Below, piece after piece: positions 54,085 through 63,422 of a stretch of DNA of 64,000 nt. The DNA is taken from contig WJYB01000003.1 of the NCBI GenBank assembly GCA_009668015.1, forward strand, positions 62,001 through 126,000, given 5' to 3'. The notes under the pieces are model-generated. The model was given only the letters and a program-made list of their open reading frames with translations. It had not been told where the DNA came from and ran no database searches. The stretch's first letter is position 1; the number at the start of each line of letters is the position of its first letter. Source of the DNA: Enterobacteriaceae bacterium RIT714. GTDB lineage: Bacteria > Pseudomonadota > Gammaproteobacteria > Enterobacterales > Enterobacteriaceae. Position numbers and translations under genes: made by a program.

Positions 54085-55260
54085 ATGGATACGTCATTGG
54101 CTGAGGAAGTTCAACACCCCGCGACCACGCTGCAATCAGACAGCTTTTTCTTTATGTCGCCTTATCGCAGTTTTACCACATCAGGCTGTTTTGCCCGTTT
54201 TTCTGAGCCCGCAGCAGGCGGCGAGGATCCGGCGAGCGCGTTCCAGCAAAAGCTGACGCAGGCATTTCACCATGCGAAAGCCAGTGGGATCACCCATCCC
54301 GTGATGGTCGGCGCGATCCCTTTTGATACCCGCAAACCGTCTTCACTGTTTATTCCGCAAAGCTGGCAGAGTTTTTCCCGTCCGGCACGGCAAAAATCGG
54401 CTCGCTATCTTTCCGACGCGCAGTCGCTGACGGTGGCGAATCGCACCGAAATCCCCGCACAACCGGTATTTGAAGAGATGGTGGCACGCGCCGCTGCGCT
54501 GACCGCAACGCCGCGGGTTAATAAAGTGGTGCTCTCTCGCCTGATTGATATTGCGGCGGACCAGAACATCGACAGCGGCGCGCTGCTGGAAAAGCTGATC
54601 GCGCAAAATCCGGCGAGCTTTAACTTCCATGTACCGCTTGAAGACGGCGGCGTTCTGCTGGGCGCAAGTCCTGAGCTGTTGCTGCGTAAAGAAGGCGCGC
54701 ACTTTAGTTCGCTGCCGCTGGCCGGTTCGGCGCGTCGTCAGCCGGATGACATGCTGGACAGAGAAGCCGGTAACAAACTGCTGGCGTCAGAAAAAGACCG
54801 CCACGAGCACGATCTGGTGACCCAGGCGATGAAAAGTGTGCTGGAAAAACGCAGTCACAAGCTGGCGATGCCCTCCTCACCGCAGCTCATCACCACGCCG
54901 ACGCTCTGGCATCTGGCAACGCCAATTGAAGGTGAAGCGCGTGAAAATGAAAACGCGCTGACGCTGGCGTGTCTCCTGCACCCGACTCCCGCCCTGAGCG
55001 GTTTCCCGCACCAGGCGGCAAAACAGCTGATTGCGGAGCTGGAGCCGTTCGACCGCGAACTGTTCGGCGGCATTGTCGGCTGGTGCGACAGCGAAGGCAA
55101 CGGCGAGTGGGTAGTGACGATCCGCTGCGCACGACTGCACGAGAAAACGGTTCGCCTGTTTGCCGGGGCGGGGATCGTTCCGGCCTCTTCACCTGTCGGC
55201 GAATGGCGTGAAACCGGCGTCAAACTCTCCACCATGCTGAATGTGTTTGGTTTGCACTGA
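54085..55260 (+). CDS. entC: EntC isochorismate synthase
   Basis: 391 residues, the E. coli length, from the ATG at 54085 with GAGGAGGATGAT upstream; the longer frame from 53980 is promoter sequence. Conserved chorismate-enzyme motifs include NKVVLSRLIDI, PLAGSARRQPDD and SGFPHQAAKQLI, with RETGVKLSTMLNVFGLH at the end. It converts chorismate to isochorismate, the first committed step to 2,3-dihydroxybenzoate. Starts the entCEBAH operon, 9 bases before entE. Confidence 0.98.
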   Translation: MDTSLAEEVQHPATTLQSDSFFFMSPYRSFTTSGCFARFSEPAAGGEDPASAFQQKLTQAFHHAKASGITHPVMVGAIPFDTRKPSSLFIPQSWQSFSRPARQKSARYLSDAQSLTVANRTEIPAQPVFEEMVARAAALTATPRVNKVVLSRLIDIAADQNIDSGALLEKLIAQNPASFNFHVPLEDGGVLLGASPELLLRKEGAHFSSLPLAGSARRQPDDMLDREAGNKLLASEKDRHEHDLVTQAMKSVLEKRSHKLAMPSSPQLITTPTLWHLATPIEGEARENENALTLACLLHPTPALSGFPHQAAKQLIAELEPFDRELFGGIVGWCDSEGNGEWVVTIRCARLHEKTVRLFAGAGIVPASSPVGEWRETGVKLSTMLNVFGLH

Positions 55261-55269
55261 GGAACAATC

Positions 55270-56880
55270 ATGACGATCCCCTTTACCCGTTGGCCCGAAG
55301 ACTTTGCCCGGCGCTACCGTGAAAAAGGCTACTGGCAGGACCTGCCGCTGACCGATATTTTAACCCGTCATGCTGACAGTGACGCCGTGGCGGTGATCGA
55401 CGGTGAGCGTCGTTATTCCTACCGTCAGCTTCATCAGGCCGCGAATCAACTGGCCTCTTCCTTGCAGGCGCAGGGGATTAAGCGCGGCGAAACGGCGCTG
55501 GTGCAGCTTGGCAACGTCGCCGAGTTTTACATCACCTTCTTTGCGCTGCTGCAGGTCGGTGTCGCGCCGGTCAATGCGCTCTTTAGCCATCAGCGCAGCG
55601 AACTCAACGCCTACGCCATGCAAATTGCTCCGGCGCTGTTGATTGCCGATCGCCAGCATGCGCTGTTTGCCAACGACGCATTCCTCAATACCTTTGTTGA
55701 TGAGCATCGCTCCGTGCGCGTGGTGTTGCTGCGCGGTGATACGGGGGAACACGCCCTGGAAGCTGCGATTGACCGCCCGGCGGATAACTTTGTCGCCAGC
55801 CCGACGCCGGCCGATGAAGTGGCCTTTTTCCAGCTTTCGGGCGGCAGTACCGGGACGCCAAAGCTTATCCCGCGCACGCACAACGACTACTACTACAGCA
55901 TCCGTCGCAGCAACGAGATTTGTGGCATCAACAGCGACACGCGCTATTTGAACGCGCTGCCTGCCGCGCACAACTACGCGATGAGTTCACCGGGATCGCT
56001 GGGCGTTTTCCTGGCCGGTGGCTGCGTGGTGCTGGCAAACGATCCGAGCGCCACGCTCTGCTTCCCGCTGATCGAAAAGCATCAAATTAACGTCACCTCG
56101 CTGGTGCCACCCGCCGTCAGCCTGTGGTTGCAGGCGATTGCCGAAGGCGCGGGCAATGCACAGCTCGCGTCTCTGGCGCTGTTGCAGGTGGGCGGCGCGC
56201 GTCTTTCCGCTACGCTTGCCGCGCGTATACCGGCGGAGATCGGCTGTCAGTTGCAGCAGGTGTTTGGTATGGCGGAAGGGCTGGTGAATTACACCGCGCT
56301 TGATGACACGCCGGAAAAAATCATGAACACCCAGGGCCGTCCTATGTGCCCGGATGACGAGGTGTGGGTCGCGGATGAGCACGGTAATCCGCTGCCTCGC
56401 GGCGAAGTGGGTCGGTTGATGACGCGCGGGCCGTACACCTTCCGCGGCTATTTTAACAGTCCGGAGCATAACGCCAGCGCCTTCGACGCCGACGGTTTTT
56501 ACTGTTCCGGCGATCTGATCGCCATCGACGATCAGGGCTATATCACCGTGCAGGGTCGTGAAAAAGATCAGATTAACCGTGGCGGTGAAAAGATCGCTGC
56601 CGAAGAGATCGAGAATCTGCTGTTGCGCCATGAGTCGGTGATCCATGCGGCATTAGTCAGTATGGAAGACAGCCTGCTGGGCGAGAAAAGCTGCGCGTAT
56701 CTGGTGGTGAAAAGCCCTCTGCGCGCGGTGGACGTGCGCCGTTTTCTGCGTGAGCAGGGCGTGGCGGAATTCAAGCTGCCGGATCGCGTTGAGAGCGTGG
56801 ATGCGCTCCCGCTGACGCCGGTAGGAAAAGTGGACAAGAAACAATTGCGCCTGTGGCTGGCTGAACGCGCCCAGGGCTGA
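55270..56880 (+). CDS. entE: EntE 2,3-dihydroxybenzoate-AMP ligase
   Basis: 536 residues as in E. coli. ANL-family motifs are clear: [19 protein letters not shown] (P-loop), [21 protein letters not shown] and the hinge/catalytic region [16 protein letters not shown] with the C-terminal lysine in GKVDKKQL. It adenylates 2,3-dihydroxybenzoate and loads it onto the EntB carrier domain. Lies 10 bases upstream of entB. Confidence 0.98.
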   Translation: MTIPFTRWPEDFARRYREKGYWQDLPLTDILTRHADSDAVAVIDGERRYSYRQLHQAANQLASSLQAQGIKRGETALVQLGNVAEFYITFFALLQVGVAPVNALFSHQRSELNAYAMQIAPALLIADRQHALFANDAFLNTFVDEHRSVRVVLLRGDTGEHALEAAIDRPADNFVASPTPADEVAFFQLSGGSTGTPKLIPRTHNDYYYSIRRSNEICGINSDTRYLNALPAAHNYAMSSPGSLGVFLAGGCVVLANDPSATLCFPLIEKHQINVTSLVPPAVSLWLQAIAEGAGNAQLASLALLQVGGARLSATLAARIPAEIGCQLQQVFGMAEGLVNYTALDDTPEKIMNTQGRPMCPDDEVWVADEHGNPLPRGEVGRLMTRGPYTFRGYFNSPEHNASAFDADGFYCSGDLIAIDDQGYITVQGREKDQINRGGEKIAAEEIENLLLRHESVIHAALVSMEDSLLGEKSCAYLVVKSPLRAVDVRRFLREQGVAEFKLPDRVESVDALPLTPVGKVDKKQLRLWLAERAQG

Positions 56881-56890
56881 GGAGTTAAAA

Positions 56891-57745
56891 ATGGCCATTC
56901 CAAAATTAACCGGTTACGCGCTGCCGACGGCGGCTGAACTGCCGAACAACAAGGTGAGCTGGGCGTTTGAGCCGGAGCGCGCCGCGCTGTTAATCCACGA
57001 CATGCAGGAATACTTCCTCAATTTCTGGGGCGAAAATTGCCCGATGATGGAGCAAGTGGTGGCGAACATCGCCCAACTGCGTGATTACTGCAAAAAACAC
57101 AACATTCCGGTTTACTACACCGCGCAGCCAAAAGAGCAGAGCGATGAAGACCGCGCGCTGCTGAATGACATGTGGGGGCCGGGCCTGACCCGTTCACCAG
57201 AGCAGCAGCGGATTGTCGCCGCGCTGGCCCCGGACGAAGCCGATACGGTGCTGGTGAAGTGGCGCTACAGCGCCTTCCACCGCTCACCGCTGGAGCAGAT
57301 GCTGAAGGAGACCGGCCGCAATCAGCTGCTGATCACCGGCGTCTACGCGCACATTGGCTGCATGACCACCGCCACCGACGCCTTTATGCGTGATATCAAG
57401 CCGTTCTTTATCGCCGATGCGCTGGCCGATTTCAGCCGAGAAGAGCATCTGATGTCGCTCAACTATGTGGCGGGGCGGACCGGGCGCGTGGTGATGACTG
57501 ACGAACTGCTGCCGTCCGTGCCGGCCAGCAAAGAGGCGCTGCGTGCCGTGGTGCTGCCGCTGCTGGATGAATCCGACGAGCCGATGGATGACGAGAACCT
57601 GATCGATTACGGTCTGGATTCGGTGCGCATGATGGCGCTGGCGGCCCGCTGGCGCAAAGTGCACGGCGATATCGACTTCGTGATGCTGGCTAAAAATCCG
57701 ACCATTGACGCCTGGTGGGCGCTGCTTTCCCGCGAGGTGAAGTGA
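56891..57745 (+). CDS. entB: EntB isochorismatase and aryl carrier protein
   Basis: 284 residues (E. coli 285). The N-terminal isochorismatase domain (AALLIHDMQEYFLNFW; VLVKWRYSAFHRSPL; GVYAHIGCMTTATDAF) converts isochorismate to 2,3-dihydro-2,3-dihydroxybenzoate. The C-terminal carrier domain carries IDYGLDSVRMM, whose Ser244 takes the phosphopantetheine from EntD. Its stop codon shares one base with the entA start (TGATG). Confidence 0.98.
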   Translation: MAIPKLTGYALPTAAELPNNKVSWAFEPERAALLIHDMQEYFLNFWGENCPMMEQVVANIAQLRDYCKKHNIPVYYTAQPKEQSDEDRALLNDMWGPGLTRSPEQQRIVAALAPDEADTVLVKWRYSAFHRSPLEQMLKETGRNQLLITGVYAHIGCMTTATDAFMRDIKPFFIADALADFSREEHLMSLNYVAGRTGRVVMTDELLPSVPASKEALRAVVLPLLDESDEPMDDENLIDYGLDSVRMMALAARWRKVHGDIDFVMLAKNPTIDAWWALLSREVK

Positions 57746-58500
57746 TGGCCGGATTCGATTTTAGCGGCAAAACCGTCTGGGTGACGGGCGCCGGTAAGGG
57801 CATTGGTTACGCCACCGCGCAGGCCTTCGCCGACGCGGGCGCGGAGGTGACGGGGTTTGATCTCGCTTTCGCGGATAAAGCTTATCCGTTTGCAACCGAA
57901 GTGCTGGACGTGGCCGATGCGGCGCAGGTCAGCGAGGTGTGCACGCGGGTGCTGTCCACGATGAATCGCCTCGATGTGCTGGTCAACGCGGCGGGAATTC
58001 TGCGCATGGGGGCCACCGATCAACTTTCGCAGGACGACTGGCAACAGACATTTGCGGTTAACGTCGGCGGCGCTTTTAATCTGTTCCAGCAGACGATGAG
58101 CCAGTTTCGTCGTCAGCAGGGCGGGGCGATTGTCACGGTGGCCTCGGATGCCGCGCACACGCCCCGCATCGGCATGAGCGCCTACGGTGCGTCGAAAGCG
58201 GCGCTGAAAAGCCTGGCGCTGACGGTCGGACTTGAGCTGGCCGGCAGCGGCGTGCGCTGCAATATTGTTTCGCCAGGCTCTACCGATACCGACATGCAAC
58301 GCACACTGTGGGTGAGTGATGACGCCGAACAACAGCGGATTCGCGGCTTTGGCGAGCAGTTTAAGCTGGGGATCCCGCTCGGGAAAATTGCCCGTCCGCA
58401 GGAGATCGCCAGCACCGTGCTGTTCCTCGCTTCTGATCACGCAAGCCACATCACGCTGCAGGATATTGTGGTGGATGGCGGCTCAACGCTGGGGGCATAA
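57745..58500 (+). CDS. entA: EntA 2,3-dihydro-2,3-dihydroxybenzoate dehydrogenase
   Basis: 251 residues of the SDR family. TGAGKGIG is the NAD-binding loop, NAAG and the catalytic [13 protein letters not shown] (Tyr-x-x-x-Lys) are present. It oxidises the EntB product to 2,3-dihydroxybenzoate with NAD. I start it at ATG 57745, matching E. coli EntA (248 residues); the longer frame begins inside entB. entH follows directly. Confidence 0.97.
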   Translation: MAGFDFSGKTVWVTGAGKGIGYATAQAFADAGAEVTGFDLAFADKAYPFATEVLDVADAAQVSEVCTRVLSTMNRLDVLVNAAGILRMGATDQLSQDDWQQTFAVNVGGAFNLFQQTMSQFRRQQGGAIVTVASDAAHTPRIGMSAYGASKAALKSLALTVGLELAGSGVRCNIVSPGSTDTDMQRTLWVSDDAEQQRIRGFGEQFKLGIPLGKIARPQEIASTVLFLASDHASHITLQDIVVDGGSTLGA

Positions 58501-58914
<414 letters not shown>

Positions 58915-58940
58915 TTTGTTTGGCTTCTCTGCGGGCTGAT

Positions 58941-58974
58941 CCCCTCACCCTAACCCTCTCCCGGAGGGAGAGGG
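58941..58974 (-). repeat. REP-like element past entH
   Basis: CCCCTCACCCTAACCCTCTC followed by CCGGAGGGAGAGGG: an inverted-orientation copy of the intergenic palindrome, just after the entCEBAH operon. It probably serves as a 3' end or stabiliser. Confidence 0.85.
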
Positions 58975-59052
58975 AACAAAAACGCGAAGGAATAAAACAG
59001 GCTTTGGGAACAAACAGGGTGAAGGAATAAGATTCCTGCGCTCTGATGCCTT

Positions 59053-59158
59053 ACAGAGACAGAGACAGAGACAGAGACAGAGACAGAGACAGAGACAGAG
59101 ACAGAGACAGAGACAGAGACAGAGACAGAGACAGAGACAGAGACAGAGACAGAGACAG
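59053..59158. repeat. hexanucleotide microsatellite (ACAGAG), 17 copies
   Basis: Seventeen perfect ACAGAG units run from 59053 to 59154, followed by a partial ACAG. It is purine-rich on the plus strand and lies about 180 bases upstream of cstA, in the entH-cstA gap. Minus-strand translation gives only a Leu-Cys repeat and is not a gene. The rest of the 58915-59336 gap shows no gene. Confidence 0.97.
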
Positions 59159-59336
59159 GGGGCGACCGCTGTCACGCAGCAAAATTTCCCTCTGCCATCA
59201 ACAGTGATCCGCTTAACACTGTCGTGTAAATCCCCCAGCGTACCTCCCTTTTTCTGGGTTATCAGGTTGTTAAATCCATAAGGGGTGTTATAGATACAAA
59301 ATGTAACATCTTCCCCTTCACTGATGGAATTTGACC

Positions 59337-61442
59337 ATGAATAATCCAGGGAAATACCTCATCTGGGCTGCGCTCTCCGTTGTGGGAGCATTTGCTCTGG
59401 GCTATATCGCCCTCAATCGTGGTGAACAGATCAATGCGCTATGGATCGTGGTCGCGTCCGTCTGCATTTATCTGATCGCATATCGTTTTTATGGCCGCTT
59501 TATTGCCGACAAAGTGCTGGCGGTAGATGGCACGCGCATGACGCCTGCGGTTCGTCATAACGATGGCCTGGATTACGTCCCAACCGATAAAAAAGTGCTA
59601 TTCGGTCACCATTTTGCGGCAATTGCCGGGGCGGGGCCGCTAGTCGGGCCGGTGCTGGCGGCGCAGATGGGCTATCTGCCGGGGATGATCTGGATCCTGG
59701 CGGGCGTGGTGTTGGCCGGGGCGGTGCAGGACTTTATGGTGCTGTTTGTCTCGACCCGTCGCGACGGGCGCTCGCTCGGTGAGCTGGTGAAAGAGGAGAT
59801 GGGCGCGACGGCCGGGGTGATTGCGCTGATCGCCACCTTTATGATCATGGTGATCATTCTGGCGGTGCTGGCGATGATCGTGGTGAAAGCGCTCACCCAC
59901 AGCCCGTGGGGGACGTATACCGTTGCCTTTACCATTCCGCTGGCGCTGTTTATGGGGATCTACATTCGCTATATCCGTCCGGGGCGCATCGGTGAAGTGT
60001 CGGTGATTGGCCTGTTTTTCCTGGTCTTTGCGATTATCTCCGGCGGCTGGGTGGCGGAAAGCCCGACCTGGGCGCCGTACTTTGATTTTACCGGCGTACA
60101 GCTGACCTGGATGCTGGTGGGCTATGGTTTTGTCGCAGCGGTTCTGCCGGTGTGGCTGCTGCTGGCCCCGCGCGATTATCTCTCCACCTTCCTCAAAATC
60201 GGCACCATTGTCGGTCTGGCTATCGGCATCCTGATTATGCGCCCGACCCTGACGATGCCTGCCCTGACCAAATTTATTGACGGCACCGGCCCGGTCTGGA
60301 GCGGTAATCTGTTCCCGTTCCTGTTTATCACTATCGCCTGTGGCGCGGTGTCCGGATTCCACGCGCTGATTGCCTCGGGCACCACGCCGAAGATGCTGGC
60401 CAATGAGAATCAGGCTTGCCTGATCGGCTACGGCGGGATGCTGATGGAATCCTTCGTCGCAATTATGGCGCTGGTCTCCGCCTGTATTATCGACCCGGGC
60501 GTTTACTTTGCGATGAACAGCCCGATGGCGGTGCTGGCCCCGGCCGGAACCGTTGACGTGGTAGCCTCTGCGGCGCAGGTGGTGAGCGGCTGGGGCTTTG
60601 CCATCACGCCGGAAACCCTGACCCATATCGCTAACGAGGTGGGGGAACAGTCGATTATCTCCCGTGCGGGCGGTGCGCCGACGCTGGCGGTGGGAATGGC
60701 CTATATTCTGCACGGCGCGCTCGGCGGGCTGATGGATGTGTCGTTCTGGTATCACTTCGCGATTCTGTTTGAAGCGCTGTTTATCCTGACGGCGGTCGAT
60801 GCCGGAACGCGTGCGGCGCGCTTTATGCTGCAGGATCTGCTGGGGGTGATTTCACCGGGGCTGAAGCGCACCGATTCGCTGCCCGCAAACCTGTTAGCGA
60901 CGGCGCTGTGCGTGCTGGCGTGGGGCTATTTCCTGCACCAGGGGGTGGTGGATCCGCTCGGCGGGATCAACACGCTGTGGCCGCTGTTTGGTATCGCTAA
61001 CCAGATGCTGGCAGGGATGGCGTTAATGCTCTGCGCCGTGGTGTTGTTCAAAATGAAGCGCCAGCGTTACGCCTGGGTGGCTTTACTGCCGACCGCGTGG
61101 CTGCTGATCTGTACGCTGACCGCAGGCTGGCAGAAAGCGTTCAGCCCGGATAACAAAGTCGGCTTCCTGGCTATCGCTAACAAGTTCCAGGCGATGATCG
61201 ACAGCGGCAAGATCCCGGCACAATACACCGAGTCGCAGCTGTCACAGCTGGTGTTTAATAACCGTCTGGATGCCGGGCTGACCATCTTCTTTATGGTGGT
61301 GGTTGTGGTGCTGGCGTTGTACTCTCTCAAAACCGCGCTGGCGGCACTGAAAGAAGACAAACCGACAGCGAAAGAGACGCCCTATGAGCCGATGCCGCAA
61401 AATCTTGATGAGATTGTGACCCAGGCGAAAGGCGCGCATTAA
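59337..61442 (+). CDS. cstA: CstA carbon-starvation pyruvate/peptide transporter
   Basis: 701 residues from ATG 59337, the E. coli CstA length; a TTG two codons upstream is possible but not conserved. About 18 hydrophobic segments; GHHFAAIAGAGPLVGPVLAAQMGYLPG and GFHALIASGTTPKMLANE are family signatures. CstA is an inner-membrane transporter induced by carbon starvation, implicated in peptide and pyruvate uptake. In E. coli it is CRP-activated and CsrA-repressed; I could not mark such sites with confidence. ybdD follows as in E. coli, after a REP-like pair. Confidence 0.97.
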   Translation: MNNPGKYLIWAALSVVGAFALGYIALNRGEQINALWIVVASVCIYLIAYRFYGRFIADKVLAVDGTRMTPAVRHNDGLDYVPTDKKVLFGHHFAAIAGAGPLVGPVLAAQMGYLPGMIWILAGVVLAGAVQDFMVLFVSTRRDGRSLGELVKEEMGATAGVIALIATFMIMVIILAVLAMIVVKALTHSPWGTYTVAFTIPLALFMGIYIRYIRPGRIGEVSVIGLFFLVFAIISGGWVAESPTWAPYFDFTGVQLTWMLVGYGFVAAVLPVWLLLAPRDYLSTFLKIGTIVGLAIGILIMRPTLTMPALTKFIDGTGPVWSGNLFPFLFITIACGAVSGFHALIASGTTPKMLANENQACLIGYGGMLMESFVAIMALVSACIIDPGVYFAMNSPMAVLAPAGTVDVVASAAQVVSGWGFAITPETLTHIANEVGEQSIISRAGGAPTLAVGMAYILHGALGGLMDVSFWYHFAILFEALFILTAVDAGTRAARFMLQDLLGVISPGLKRTDSLPANLLATALCVLAWGYFLHQGVVDPLGGINTLWPLFGIANQMLAGMALMLCAVVLFKMKRQRYAWVALLPTAWLLICTLTAGWQKAFSPDNKVGFLAIANKFQAMIDSGKIPAQYTESQLSQLVFNNRLDAGLTIFFMVVVVVLALYSLKTALAALKEDKPTAKETPYEPMPQNLDEIVTQAKGAH

Positions 61443-61446
61443 CCAA

Positions 61447-61524
61447 GCCCCTCACTCCAGCCCTCTCCCCAAAGGGGAGAGGGTGTTATAAGTTCCCTCT
61501 CTCCTTTGGGGAGAGGGTGAGGGG
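61447..61524. repeat. inverted pair of REP-like elements between cstA and ybdD
   Basis: Copies at 61447-61483 (inverted) and 61495-61524 (direct) face each other 11 bases apart, making a BIME-like structure inside the cstA-ybdD transcript. It could separate or modulate expression of the two genes. Confidence 0.88.
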
Positions 61525-61544
61525 AAACAAACGAGAAACTAACG

Positions 61545-61742
61545 ATGTTCGACACCCTCTCCAAAGCAGGTAAATACTTAGGCCAGGCCGCCAAAATGAT
61601 GATTGGCGTGCCGGACTACGACAACTATGTCGAGCACATGCGGGTCACGCATCCGGACCAGACGCCGATGACCTACGAGGAATTTTTCCGCGATCGTCAG
61701 GACGCCCGTTACGGCAGCAAAGGCGGGGCGAAGTGCTGTTAA
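61545..61742 (+). CDS. ybdD: YbdD, small CstA-associated protein
   Basis: 65 residues, the same length and almost the same sequence as E. coli YbdD ([37 protein letters not shown], ending KCC). DUF466 proteins are encoded beside cstA/btsT-type transporters and are thought to support their activity. The stop overlaps the convergent antitoxin stop by 4 bases. Confidence 0.95.
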   Translation: MFDTLSKAGKYLGQAAKMMIGVPDYDNYVEHMRVTHPDQTPMTYEEFFRDRQDARYGSKGGAKCC

Positions 61743-62143
61743 CCCTCTTTCGGGTGATACAGACTGATCTGCTCCTGCGCGCAGCCATAAATGGCCGCAA
61801 GTTTTTCACGCGTGCGCTTTTGCGGGCGTGAGTCCAGCGCCTCGAGCTGTGAAACGGCAGACTGACTGATGCCCAGTTTGTCGGCAACGTCCTGTTGAGA
61901 TAAGCCGCGCAAAATACGCCAGGCAGCCTGCAGACTGACGTTTTCTTTATGCATTACGTCGCAGACATCACCCGGTAGCTCGACATCATCATAGGTATCG
62001 TGCTCACACTCGATATCTTCCAGATCGCTATCCCTCTCGTCATCGTTTTCCGACAGCTGTAAACACATGCGCGAATACTCATGCCAGGGGATCACCACAA
62101 ACTGCGTTGTTCCTTCATCATCCTGAATTAGCTGAACAGCCAT
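61739..62143 (-). CDS. XRE-family antitoxin, HigA-like
   Basis: 134 residues. The N-terminal 60-70 residues are acidic ([18 protein letters not shown]), and the C-terminal part is a helix-turn-helix ([21 protein letters not shown]). This order and the overlap with an upstream RelE/HigB-like toxin gene fit a type II antitoxin/autorepressor of the HigA kind. Start set at ATG 62143, preceded by GAGGAG; it overlaps the toxin end by 26 bases. It can be located beside ybdD only by insertion compared with E. coli. Confidence 0.82.
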   Translation of the reverse strand: MAVQLIQDDEGTTQFVVIPWHEYSRMCLQLSENDDERDSDLEDIECEHDTYDDVELPGDVCDVMHKENVSLQAAWRILRGLSQQDVADKLGISQSAVSQLEALDSRPQKRTREKLAAIYGCAQEQISLYHPKEG

Positions 62144-62432
62144 AGGGCACAATCTCCTCATGCAGATAAGTGGTTGAGGTTCTGCGTTTAACGGATATGA
62201 CCAGGCACTCGTCATACGCATCACCTCTTATGGTGAAAACAATCCTGTAATTGCCCACCCTCAGGCGGTAGTGATTTTCCGGAATCGTTAATTTTCTGAT
62301 GTCCGGAGGGGGAGCCGATCGATCATTGAATTCAGAGAACTTATGAAGAATGCGTTTTTTCGCATGAAGTTCAATTCTGGCGAGCTCTCTTTCTGCGTTT
62401 TTTGACCAACAAATCGATTTGAATCTACGCAC
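62118..62432 (-). CDS. RelE/HigB-family toxin
   Basis: 104 residues from the GTG at 62432 (product RRFKSICWSKNAERELARIE). The fold signature IRKLTIPENHYRLRVGNYRIVF with the LRVGNYRIVF strand and following basic KRRTSTTYL is typical of RelE/ParE-superfamily ribosome-dependent mRNA interferases. The longer upstream frame begins in poorly conserved sequence and is rejected. It precedes the antitoxin, the order used in higBA-type modules. Confidence 0.75.
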   Translation of the reverse strand: MRRFKSICWSKNAERELARIELHAKKRILHKFSEFNDRSAPPPDIRKLTIPENHYRLRVGNYRIVFTIRGDAYDECLVISVKRRTSTTYLHEEIVPYGCSANSG

Positions 62433-62562
62433 TTTACACCCACAGTTTTTATAAGGAAATAATAAGACTATTAGACAATTTCCGAATTTCTTATGGGCAC
62501 TGTAAGGCACAGAATTTGCTGGTGGAAGAGGCAAAATAGAAGGCTGCGAGGCCACTCGCAAG

Positions 62563-62586
62563 CGCCTCTGTCAGGCGACAGAGGCG
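62563..62586. other. perfect hairpin upstream of the toxin gene
   Basis: CGCCTCTGTC and GACAGAGGCG form a 10-bp stem around AGGC, in the 62433-62621 gap between the divergently placed toxin start and the SDR stop codon. No T-run follows on either strand. It may end the SDR transcript or be a stabiliser. No gene is seen in this gap. Confidence 0.4.
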
Positions 62587-62621
62587 TGCAAAAAACGTGG
62601 AATCAGGGCGGCAAAAAAGTC

Positions 62622-63365
62622 TCAGGCATTGAGGCCGCCATCCACATCCAGACCGGTGCCGGAGATTTGCCCTGCCGCCGGGCTTGCCAGGAAGGTGACC
62701 GCCGCCGCGATATCTTCCGGCTGACCGTAATGACCGGTGGCGATCAGCTGGCGCTGAGAGTCGGCCTGCTCACCATCTTCCGGGTTCATGTCGCTGTTGG
62801 TTGGGCCGGGATGGACCAGATTGACGGTGATGCCGCGCGGTCCCAGATCGCGGGCCAGACCCCGGGTCAGGGAGTTAAGCGCCGATTTCGTCATGGAATA
62901 GACCGCAATGCCCGGCTGGGCGACGCGGTTGGCGAGACAGCTGCCGATATTGATGATGCGCCCGCCGTCAGACAGATGGACCAGCGCGGCCTGAGTGGCG
63001 ATCACCACGCCGCGAATGTTGACGTTGATAAGGGCATCAATGTCCGCCAGCGTCATAGACTCCAGCGGACCGCCGCGCGCGATCCCGGCGTTATTGACCA
63101 GAATATCCAGCCCACCCAGCGTGCGTGCCGCCTGCGTAACGGCATCCTGAATGGCCTCTGCGCTGGCGCTGTCTGCCTGAATGGCCTCGCTGTTGCGCCC
63201 CAGCGCCGCAATCTCTGCGGCGACGGCCTGGGCTTTATCGGCGGATTTTTCATAGGTAATAACCACATCGGCCCCGGCCTCAGCCAGGGATAGCGCGATG
63301 GCACGGCCCAAACCACGACTGGCGCCAGTAACCAGCGCCTTCTTACCCGTTAAATCGATCTGCAT
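62622..63365 (-). CDS. SDR-family oxidoreductase (BdcA/FabG-like)
   Basis: 247 residues of the short-chain dehydrogenase family: TGASRGLGRAI (NADP-binding loop), NNAGIARGG, and catalytic YSMTKSALNSL. Its C-terminal PGPTNSDMNP segment resembles that of E. coli BdcA (YjgI), so a close FabG-like or BdcA-like role is likely; the substrate is unknown. Not at this position in E. coli. The gene is monocistronic, with the ybdH 3' end 58 bases upstream of its start. Confidence 0.85.
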   Translation of the reverse strand: MQIDLTGKKALVTGASRGLGRAIALSLAEAGADVVITYEKSADKAQAVAAEIAALGRNSEAIQADSASAEAIQDAVTQAARTLGGLDILVNNAGIARGGPLESMTLADIDALINVNIRGVVIATQAALVHLSDGGRIINIGSCLANRVAQPGIAVYSMTKSALNSLTRGLARDLGPRGITVNLVHPGPTNSDMNPEDGEQADSQRQLIATGHYGQPEDIAAAVTFLASPAAGQISGTGLDVDGGLNA

Positions 63366-63422
63366 GATGACCTCGTTGCGAGAGTGGTGAGAATCATCAT
63401 TAGGTATAGACGGTCGAGGCGA

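Noticed and set aside
58945..59175. Minus-strand ORF with a long Leu-Cys repeat
   Set aside because: It is only the translation of the ACAGAG microsatellite; no ribosome binding site or other coding character.
59160..59336. CRP or CsrA site before cstA
   Set aside because: Known for E. coli cstA, but no half-site pair here was close enough to the consensus to mark.
59640..60755. 371-codon minus-strand ORF opposite cstA
   Set aside because: Antisense shadow of a highly expressed membrane gene; strongly biased composition.
62433..62561. Upstream extension of the toxin
   Set aside because: The extra residues are not toxin-like, and the GTG at 62432 gives the normal RelE/HigB length.
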